15,180 bases of DNA from positions 13,505 to 28,684 of the forward strand of contig DDKG01000151.1 in the NCBI GenBank assembly GCA_002339265.1, read 5' to 3'. The position numbers and the translations under genes are program-made. The stretch is from Massilia sp. UBA2604. GTDB taxonomy: Bacteria > Pseudomonadota > Gammaproteobacteria > Burkholderiales > Burkholderiaceae_D. Below the pieces are notes generated by a model that was given only the letters and a program-made list of their open reading frames with translations, did no database searches and was not told the origin of the DNA. Shown piece after piece: positions 1 through 6,281 of this stretch (position 1 is its first letter; every line of letters begins with the position of its first letter).

Positions 1-599
1 ATGAACTTCTGGGCCATGATGGTGTTGCGGCCGTTGTCGGTCAGGGTCTCGATGATCGAGCCCAGGTTCAGGCCATCGCTTTTCACGCGGAAGATGCCGG
101 CGCCGCCCATGCCGTCCAGCGGCTTGAAGATCACGTCGCCGTGCTTGGCGTGGAAGGCGCGCAGGCGCGCCGCATCCGAGGTGACCATGGTCGGCGAGGT
201 GTAGTCGCTAAAACCCCCGATGGCCAGCTTCTCGTTGTGGTCGCGGATCGCGCGCGGGCTGTTGATCACGCACGCGCCCTGGCGCTCGGCCAGTTCCAGC
301 AGATAGGTGCCGTACACATACTCCATGTCGAACGGCGGATCCTTGCGCTCGAGGATGGCGTCGAATTCGCCCAGGTTCACGTCCTCGGCCGGGTCAGCGC
401 GATACCAGGCGTCCTTGTCGCCGGTGAGGTGGATCCGCGCCACGCGCGCACTGACGACGCCTTGGTCGAGCACCATGTCGCGCTGCTCGAAGTGGTAGAT
501 GGCATGGCCGCGCCGCGCCGCCTCGCGCATCATGGCGAAGGTCGAATCCTTGTAGATCTTGAAGCCGGACAGCGGGTCGGCGAGAAAGGCGATTTTCAT
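1..599 (-). CDS. gshB: Glutathione synthetase GshB, N-terminal 199 residues (cut by window edge)
   Basis: Cytoplasmic ATP-grasp ligase that joins glycine to gamma-glutamylcysteine, the second step of glutathione synthesis. The protein starts MKIAFLADPL, as GshB does, and keeps typical stretches: DSTFAMM (residues 18-24), the RKDPPFD substrate-site segment (85-91), NSPRAIRDHNEKL (113-125) and the ATP-grasp segment IFKPLDGMGGAGIF (157-170). The family is about 315 residues long, so roughly 115 C-terminal residues lie left of the window. The ATG is preceded by GGAAG four bases away, which supports this start. In many Burkholderiales gshB directly follows gshA; here a plus-strand methyltransferase gene lies between them, so gshB probably has its own promoter in 600-769. 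The identification is firm; the regulation is inferred. Confidence 0.95.
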   Translation of the reverse strand, partial: MKIAFLADPLSGFKIYKDSTFAMMREAARRGHAIYHFEQRDMVLDQGVVSARVARIHLTGDKDAWYRADPAEDVNLGEFDAILERKDPPFDMEYVYGTYLLELAERQGACVINSPRAIRDHNEKLAIGGFSDYTSPTMVTSDAARLRAFHAKHGDVIFKPLDGMGGAGIFRVKSDGLNLGSIIETLTDNGRNTIMAQKF

Positions 600-625
600 G
601 GGGCTTCCATTCAAGGTAATGCCTG

Positions 626-631
626 ATTTTA
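626..631 (-). promoter_or_regulatory. Candidate -10 element for gshB (TAAAAT)
   Basis: Reading the minus strand, TAAAAT lies about 27 bases upstream of the gshB ATG. It is one of the few AT-rich hexamers in the 170-bp gap between the divergent gshB and methyltransferase genes. No good -35 hexamer is found 16-18 bases further upstream, so this is weak. The implied leader would be about 20 bases and still contain the GGAAG ribosome-binding site. Nothing else clear is seen in 600-769. Confidence 0.25.
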
Positions 632-769
632 GCCCGAATCGTGGAAACTCGCGGACCAGGCCCTCATCCACTCGCACTCGAAAATGCACCGCAGCAATTT
701 GCCCGGCATCCCGCGAGGCGACTGAGACAGCTCAATCGTGTCAATACGATCGCGCGAGAACATGAAGGC

Positions 770-1483
770 ATGGATACCCGACCAAGCCAACAGGCCGAGC
801 AGGAACGCATCGAAGACGTCTACCGCAACTGGCATGGCGGCGCGGCGCTGGCCCGTTATGCCTGGCACCGGCCCGAGATCCTGCAGCAGGTGGCGGCGCG
901 CTCGCGCGGCTTTGCCGACCTGCTGTCCTGCACGGTCGGCCCGGATTTGTCCGATGTGCAGGTGCTGGACGTCGGCTGCGGCAGCGGCGGCTTCCTGCGC
1001 CAGATGATCGACTGGGGCGCCTCTCCGGCCAATCTCACGGGCACCGAACTGCAAAAAGACCGGCTCGACAATGCGCGCCGATGTACGGCGCATGGCGTGC
1101 GCTGGCACCTGGGCACGCTGGACGCGTTGCCGGCGGCGGGCTACGACCTGGTCTCGGCGCAGACGGTGTTTTCCTCGGTGCTCGATCCGGCCCTGCGGCG
1201 CGAGCTGGCGGCCCAGATATGGCGCGCACTGCGCCCGGGCGGCTGGTGTCTCGTGTTCGATTTTCGCTACGACAACCCGCGCAATCCCAATGTGCGCAGG
1301 GTGACGCGGGCCGAGCTGGAAGAGTGGTGGCCGGGAGTCGAGCAGCACTACCGCAGCCTGGTGCTGGCGCCGCCGATCCATCGCCTGCTGGCCGTGGCGC
1401 CGTACATGGTGTCTGAATTGCTGACGGCGCTGGCGCCGGTGCTGCGCTCGCATTTCATGTATGTGGTGCGCAAGGACCAGTAG
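770..1483 (+). CDS. Class I SAM-dependent methyltransferase, substrate unknown
   Basis: A 237-residue soluble protein with the Rossmann-fold methyltransferase signature. Motif I is VLDVGCGSGGFL (residues 65-76), the acidic residue ending beta-2 is in GTELQ (91-95), motif II is YDLVSAQTVFSSV (125-137), and LRPGGWCLVFDF (154-165) fits the beta-5 region. The length matches stand-alone small-molecule methyltransferases; the substrate cannot be read from the sequence. I start at the ATG at 770 (MDTRPSQQ). The frame is open from 641, but the upstream part looks non-coding. GAAGG ends only one base before this ATG, so the ribosome-binding site is not convincing and the start is uncertain. The gene runs against gshA and gshB, and its TAG stop is formed by the GTAG head of a REP-like repeat, so its last residues may have been changed by insertion. 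Confidence 0.85.
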   Translation: MDTRPSQQAEQERIEDVYRNWHGGAALARYAWHRPEILQQVAARSRGFADLLSCTVGPDLSDVQVLDVGCGSGGFLRQMIDWGASPANLTGTELQKDRLDNARRCTAHGVRWHLGTLDALPAAGYDLVSAQTVFSSVLDPALRRELAAQIWRALRPGGWCLVFDFRYDNPRNPNVRRVTRAELEEWWPGVEQHYRSLVLAPPIHRLLAVAPYMVSELLTALAPVLRSHFMYVVRKDQ

Positions 1484-1580
1484 GGCGGACGGGTTTCCCG
1501 TCCACGCGTTCAGATCACGTACGCGATGTGGCGGTGCATACCCTGGTTGGACGCGTGGACGGCAGAGCCGCCCACCCTAC
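1480..1580. repeat. Pair of inverted REP-like palindromes (BIME-like element)
   Basis: The plus strand at 1480 reads GTAGGGC, then the hairpin GGACGGG-TTT-CCCGTCC (stem 1487-1493 with 1497-1503), then ACGCGTTCA. The minus strand read from 1580 gives GTAGGGT, then GGGCGGC-TCT-GCCGTCC, then ACGCGTCCA. The two 33-base ends agree at 26 positions by my count. A GTAG head followed by an imperfect palindrome is the classic layout of REP sequences handled by RAYT (TnpA-REP) proteins. One stem pair has switched from G-C to C-G between copies, and another from A-T to G-T, so base pairing is kept. The element covers most of the 143-bp gap between the methyltransferase and gshA and overlaps the methyltransferase stop codon. 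Its hairpins may also stop transcription from either side. Confidence 0.75.
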
Positions 1581-1626
1581 GAATGCGTCGTGGCAACGCA
1601 TGTGCAGGTTGAATGCGCCGACTCGC

Positions 1627-2928
1627 TCAATACACTTCCGGATTCGGATCGGTACGCTCCATTTCCAGCGACGCCGCCAGCATGCCCAGCCGCGCCACCA
1701 CGCCATACACATAGAAGCGGTTCGGCGCCGCGGTGCCCGGCTTGGCCTTCAGGTCAGGCACCGCATGCTGCTGGGCAAAGGCCAGCGGCACGTATTGCGA
1801 GCCCGGCGAATTCAGGTTCTGGTCGATGCCGCGCTCGGCGTGCACGCGGTAGAAGCCGCCCACCACGTAGCGGTCGATCATGTACACCACCGGCTCGGCC
1901 ACGGCGTCGTCGATCGATTCGAAAGTGGGCACGCCTTCCTGGATGATCAGGTCGGTCACGGCCACGCCATCCTTGATCACCGACATGCGCGCGCGCTGGG
2001 CCGGGGTCAGGTCGCGCACTTCGCTCGCATCCTTGATCGTCATCACGCCCATGCCGTAGGTGCCGGCGTCGGGCTTCAGGATCACGAAGGGCTTGCGCTC
2101 CTTCATGCCGTATTCCTTGTACTTCTTCTTGATCTTCGAGAACAGCGCCGAGACGTTGTCGGCCAGTTCCTCGGTGCCGACGTTCTCGCGCAGGTCGACT
2201 TCGCCGCACTTGCTGTGCAGCGGGTTGACCAGCCACGGATCGATGTCGATCAGCTTGCCGAACTTCTTGGCCACCTCGTCGAACGCCTTCAGGTGGTTGC
2301 TCTTGCGGCGCAGCGCCCAGCCGGCATGCAGCGGCGGCAGCAGCGACTGCTCGTGCACGTTCTCGAGGATGGCCGGGATGCCGGCCGACAGGTCGTTGTT
2401 CAGCAGGATGGTGCAGGGATCGAAATCGGCCAGGCCGACGCGGCGCCCGTTGGCGGAGCGCACCAGCGGCTCGACCACCAGCATATTGCCGTCAGGCAGA
2501 GCCAGCGGGGTCGGTTCGGTGACGTCCGGCGAGAACGAGCCCAGGCGCACATGGAGGCCGGTCTGGCGGAAGATCTGCATCAGGCGCGCCACGTTCTGCA
2601 GGTACATCGGATTGCGGGTGTGGGTCTCGGGCACCAGGATCAGGTTGCGCGCGTCCGGGCAATACTTGTCGATCGCGGCCATGGCGGCCTGCACCGTCAG
2701 CGGCAACATCTCGGTCGGCAGGTTGTTGAAGCCGCCCGGGAACAGGTTGGTGTCGACCGGCGCCAGCTTGTAACCGGCGTTGCGCAGGTCGACCGAGCAA
2801 TAGAACGGCGGCGTATGCTCCTGCCACTCGAGCCGGAACCAGCGCTCGATGGCGGGGGTCGCTTCGAGGATTTTCTTTTCCAGGTCCAGCAGAGGACCGG
2901 TCTGGGCAGTGGCGAGGTGCGGAACCAT
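1627..2928 (-). CDS. gshA: Glutamate-cysteine ligase GshA, Thiobacillus/betaproteobacterial type
   Basis: Cytoplasmic ligase making gamma-glutamylcysteine from glutamate and cysteine with ATP, the first step of glutathione synthesis. The 433-residue protein starts MVPHLATAQTGPLLDLEKKI and matches the distinct family known from Acidithiobacillus ferrooxidans (TIGR02049/PF08886), not the E. coli GshA fold family. Recognisable stretches are PVDTNLFPGGFNNL (58-71), VPETHTRNPMYL (99-110), LLNNDLSAGIP (175-185), NPLHSKCGEVDLRENVG (235-251) and the glycine-rich KPDAGTYGMGVM (285-296), probably nucleotide-binding. Length is normal for the family. The ATG has AGGGA about 11 bases upstream, a rather long spacing. 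It follows amtB on the same strand but an intrinsic terminator lies between, so it is probably transcribed separately from 2929-3040. gshB is separated from it by an opposite-strand gene. Confidence 0.95.
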   Translation of the reverse strand: MVPHLATAQTGPLLDLEKKILEATPAIERWFRLEWQEHTPPFYCSVDLRNAGYKLAPVDTNLFPGGFNNLPTEMLPLTVQAAMAAIDKYCPDARNLILVPETHTRNPMYLQNVARLMQIFRQTGLHVRLGSFSPDVTEPTPLALPDGNMLVVEPLVRSANGRRVGLADFDPCTILLNNDLSAGIPAILENVHEQSLLPPLHAGWALRRKSNHLKAFDEVAKKFGKLIDIDPWLVNPLHSKCGEVDLRENVGTEELADNVSALFSKIKKKYKEYGMKERKPFVILKPDAGTYGMGVMTIKDASEVRDLTPAQRARMSVIKDGVAVTDLIIQEGVPTFESIDDAVAEPVVYMIDRYVVGGFYRVHAERGIDQNLNSPGSQYVPLAFAQQHAVPDLKAKPGTAAPNRFYVYGVVARLGMLAASLEMERTDPNPEVY

Positions 2929-3040
2929 GTATGTGGATTTCCCTGTTATGCGCTATGTGAGGCGCCGTTTGTTATTTATTAATTCGGATAGCTCATATGG
3001 GGTGCACCTGGCCTTTTTAAAGAGGTGTTGCCATGAACGC
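2929..3040 (-). promoter_or_regulatory. AT-rich leader and probable promoter region of gshA
   Basis: Between the amtB terminator and the gshA ATG the minus strand has a strikingly AT-rich patch in a GC-rich genome, including AATTAATAAATAAC (2968-2981), with ATATG and TTTAAAAAGG further upstream. Because the amtB terminator lies just upstream, a gshA promoter is expected here. I cannot assign a convincing -35/-10 pair; a weak one is TTTAAA, 17 bases, ATATGA. An 8-bp palindrome GGTGCACC is at 3001-3008. The stretch may bind an unidentified regulator. Confidence 0.35.
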
Positions 3041-3066
3041 AAAAAAGGCGCCCGCAGGCGCCTTTT
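3041..3066 (-). terminator. Rho-independent terminator downstream of amtB
   Basis: On the minus strand, 21 bases past the amtB stop, AAAA-GGCGCC, the loop TGCG and GGCGCC-TTTTTT form a 6-bp GC stem extended by four A-T pairs and ending in six T residues (3046-3041). This is a textbook intrinsic terminator closing the porin-glnK-amtB operon. The plus-strand reading has only TTTTC, so it is stronger for minus-strand transcription. Confidence 0.92.
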
Positions 3067-3086
3067 CTGACCGACATCGGAAGATA

Positions 3087-4487
3087 TCAGTAACGGTACG
3101 CCGATTCGCCGTGGCTGGTGATGTCCAGGCCCTCGCGCTCTTCGTCTTCAGGCACACGCAGGCCGATCACGATGTCGACCAGCTTGAAGGCAATGAAGGC
3201 CACGATCGCCGACCAGACGACGGTCACGACCACGCCGTGCAGCTGTACCAGCACCTGGCTGCCGATCGAGTAGCCGGTGGCCATGGCATTGGTGGTGTAG
3301 TCCCACACGCCCTGGCCGCCCAGCGACGGCGCCGCGAACACGCCGGTCAGCAGCGCGCCCAGGATGCCGCCCACGCCGTGCACGCCGAACACGTCGAGCG
3401 AATCGTCGGCGCGCAGCATGCGCTTCAGGCCGGTCACGCCCCACAGGCAGATGATACCAGCCAGCAGGCCCATGACCAAGGCGCCCATTGGCCCCACGAA
3501 ACCGGCGCCCGGGGTGATCGCCACCAGGCCCGAGATGGCGCCCGAGGCGGCGCCCAGCATCGATGGCTTGCGCTTGAAGATCCACTCGCCGGCCGCCCAC
3601 GAGACGGTGGCGGCGGCGGTCGCCAGCAGGGTGTTGATGAAGGCCAGCGCCGCGATGTCGCCCGCTTCGAGCGCCGAACCGGCGTTGAAGCCGAACCAGC
3701 CGACCCACAGCAGCGAGGCGCCGACCATGGTCATTGGCAGCGAGTGCGGGGCCATCGATTCCTTGCCGTAGCCGACACGCTTGCCGATCACGTAGGCGCC
3801 GACCAGGCCGGCAACCGCCGAGTTGATGTGCACCACGGTGCCGCCCGCGAAGTCGAGCGCGCCCTGCTGCCACAGGTAGCCGGCGCCGGCGCTGACGGTG
3901 GCCAGCGAGGCGGCGTCGGAGATCGCGTCAGGACCGGCCCAGAACCAGACCATGTGGGCCATCGGCAGATAGGCGAAGGTGAACCAGATCACGATGAAGG
4001 CCAGCACCGCCGCGAACTTGGCGCGCTCGGCGAACGAGCCGACGATCAGCGCGCAGGTAATGGCGGCGAACGTGCCCTGGAAGGCGACGAAGATGAACTC
4101 GGGAATCATCACCTCTTTGGTGAAGGTGGCGCCCATGGCGAAGGTGCCGGCCACCGGATCCCAGATGCCTTGCAGGAAGGCGCGGTCGAAGCCGCCGATG
4201 AAGGCGTTATTGGCGGTAAATGCGAGGGAGTAGCCGTACAGGCACCACAGGACGATGATCAGCGAGAACACCATCATGACCTGCATCAAGACCGACAACA
4301 TGTTCTTGGCGCGCACCATGCCGCCGTAGAACAGCGCCAGGCCCGGAATCACCATCATGATGACCAGAAGGGTGGCGACGAACATCCAGGCGGTATCCCC
4401 TTTGTTGATGGAGGGCGCCGCCATGGCCGGGAGGGCCAGGCCCAGACCCAGCATGGCGGACAGGATTTTTGTCGTTATATGCTTCAT
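3087..4487 (-). CDS. amtB: Ammonium transporter AmtB
   Basis: Inner-membrane ammonium channel of the Amt/Mep/Rh family, acting as a trimer and blocked by GlnK when nitrogen is plentiful. The 466-residue protein has a cleavable-looking signal sequence ending near ALPAMAA (residues 18-24) and about 11 membrane helices. Key residues are present: D212 in ALDFAGG, the twin pore histidines H220 (VVHINS) and H370 (FGVHGVGG), exactly 150 residues apart as in E. coli AmtB, and FAERAKF (152-158). A roughly 19-residue insertion relative to E. coli lies between HMVW (178-181) and ALDFAGG. I start at the ATG at 4487: AAGGAAA sits six bases upstream, whereas an extension to 4493 would use GTG. The gene begins 14 bases after glnK and is followed by a strong terminator, so it is last in the operon. 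Confidence 0.97.
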   Translation of the reverse strand: MKHITTKILSAMLGLGLALPAMAAPSINKGDTAWMFVATLLVIMMVIPGLALFYGGMVRAKNMLSVLMQVMMVFSLIIVLWCLYGYSLAFTANNAFIGGFDRAFLQGIWDPVAGTFAMGATFTKEVMIPEFIFVAFQGTFAAITCALIVGSFAERAKFAAVLAFIVIWFTFAYLPMAHMVWFWAGPDAISDAASLATVSAGAGYLWQQGALDFAGGTVVHINSAVAGLVGAYVIGKRVGYGKESMAPHSLPMTMVGASLLWVGWFGFNAGSALEAGDIAALAFINTLLATAAATVSWAAGEWIFKRKPSMLGAASGAISGLVAITPGAGFVGPMGALVMGLLAGIICLWGVTGLKRMLRADDSLDVFGVHGVGGILGALLTGVFAAPSLGGQGVWDYTTNAMATGYSIGSQVLVQLHGVVVTVVWSAIVAFIAFKLVDIVIGLRVPEDEEREGLDITSHGESAYRY

Positions 4488-4501
4488 GAACACTTTCCTT
4501 C

Positions 4502-5594
<1,093 letters not shown>

Positions 5595-5661
5595 GACAAA
5601 CCCCCTTGGACAGTTACTGCGTTTGGAATCCTTTTATTCGTGCGTTATTCCCCCTTCATTT

Positions 5662-5677
5662 AGCAGGATGTGTGCCA
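5662..5677 (-). promoter_or_regulatory. Sigma-54 (RpoN) promoter of the porin-glnK-amtB operon
   Basis: The minus strand reads TGGCAC-ACATC-CTGCT. It has the invariant GG (-25/-24) and GC (-13/-12) with exactly ten bases between them, and matches TGGCAC-N5-TTGC except for one T to C change. Transcription would start near 5651, about 57 bases before the porin ATG. A seven-A tract on the minus strand (5712-5706) lies between the promoter and the upstream NtrC-type sites and may bend the DNA. Confidence 0.88.
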
Positions 5678-5783
5678 GCTCATAAAAGCGGTGAAAATGG
5701 CCTTGTTTTTTTGGTAAACACGCCCCAGATACGACTTGCTTCAATACAATCGACCGCGAACCGCGTCCGCCGTGCTGCGCGAC

Positions 5784-5800
5784 GCACCAAATCAGGTTGT
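5784..5800. promoter_or_regulatory. Weak second NtrC-type half-site
   Basis: GCACC-AAATCA-GGTTG keeps one full NtrC half-site and a degraded partner with a spacer one base too long. Its centre is about two helical turns (roughly 20 bases) from the strong palindrome at 5804-5818, the same-face arrangement expected of cooperative sites. It could be chance. Confidence 0.35.
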
Positions 5801-5825
5801 TTCGCACCGGCGTGGTGCATACAAC
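5797..5825 (+). promoter_or_regulatory. Candidate sigma-70 promoter of ubiK overlapping the NtrC site
   Basis: TTGTTT (5797-5802) and TACAAC (5820-5825) are separated by 17 bases and stand just upstream of the ubiK ribosome-binding site. They match the -35 and -10 consensus at three or four positions each, so the call is modest. The NtrC palindrome fills the spacer, so NtrC binding could hinder this promoter. Confidence 0.35.
5804..5818. promoter_or_regulatory. NtrC-type enhancer palindrome
   Basis: On the minus strand GCACC-ACGCC-GGTGC is a perfect 5-5-5 palindrome matching the NtrC consensus core GCACC-N5-GGTGC, with an extra T before the first half giving TGCACC. It lies about 150-160 bases upstream of the predicted sigma-54 start site, a normal enhancer distance. 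NtrC phosphate would activate the porin-glnK-amtB operon during nitrogen limitation. Confidence 0.78.
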
Positions 5826-5847
5826 CCCGGCAGAAAGGGATAGGGAC

Positions 5848-6249
5848 ATGAACAACAGCAACTTCTTCAGCGATTTGCAGGGCAAGATCAACCAGGCGCT
5901 CGAAAGTGGCCCGGCCAAGGACATCGAGCGCAACGTCAAGGCGGCGATGACTTCGGGCTTCGCCAAGCTCGACCTGGTCACGCGCGAGGAATTCGACATC
6001 CAGGCCCAGGTGCTGGCCAAGACCCGCACCAAGCTGGAGGCGCTCGAGCTGCGCGTGATCGAACTCGAAGCCCGCCTGGCGTCGGGCGTGTCCGCCGGCA
6101 CCACGAGCGCGTCGACCGCAGCGGCCACCCCGCCGCCAGGCGCGGCGCCGTCGGCCACGGCCCCGTTCCCGGCCCAGCCCGAGGATCCGACCATCGTGCT
6201 GCCGCCGCACCTGGACAAATCGGGCGACACGCCGATCAACAAGCCGTGA
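5848..6249 (+). CDS. ubiK: Ubiquinone biosynthesis accessory factor UbiK (BMFP/YqiC family)
   Basis: Small cytoplasmic or membrane-associated protein that helps the Ubi complex make ubiquinone, known in enterobacteria to work with UbiJ. Residues 1-78 form the conserved domain: [20 protein letters not shown], then [20 protein letters not shown], then the coiled coil [29 protein letters not shown] (46-74, leucine/charged heptads). Family members are about 80-100 residues; this one has 133 because of an Ala/Pro/Thr-rich low-complexity tail (79-113) and a short end [19 protein letters not shown] (111-129). The ATG at 5848 is chosen over upstream codons because AAAGGGA (5834-5840) precedes it by seven bases. 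It diverges from the porin operon. nrdJ follows on the same strand and may be co-transcribed. Confidence 0.88.
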   Translation: MNNSNFFSDLQGKINQALESGPAKDIERNVKAAMTSGFAKLDLVTREEFDIQAQVLAKTRTKLEALELRVIELEARLASGVSAGTTSASTAAATPPPGAAPSATAPFPAQPEDPTIVLPPHLDKSGDTPINKP

Positions 6250-6281
6250 TGCCCGGTGCATTCATGGACCGGGCAACCAGC

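Noticed and set aside
1583..1601. Hairpin ATGCGT/ACGCAT downstream of gshA
   Set aside because: Only a 6-bp stem with a 7-base loop and no T run, so not supported as a terminator.
1528..2982. 484-codon open frame on the plus strand
   Set aside because: Antisense shadow of gshA; its His/Arg/Gln-rich composition is typical of the reverse frame of a GC-rich gene.
3001..3008. GGTGCACC as an NtrC site upstream of gshA
   Set aside because: Contains half-site sequence but has no 5-base spacer, and no sigma-54 promoter was found nearby.
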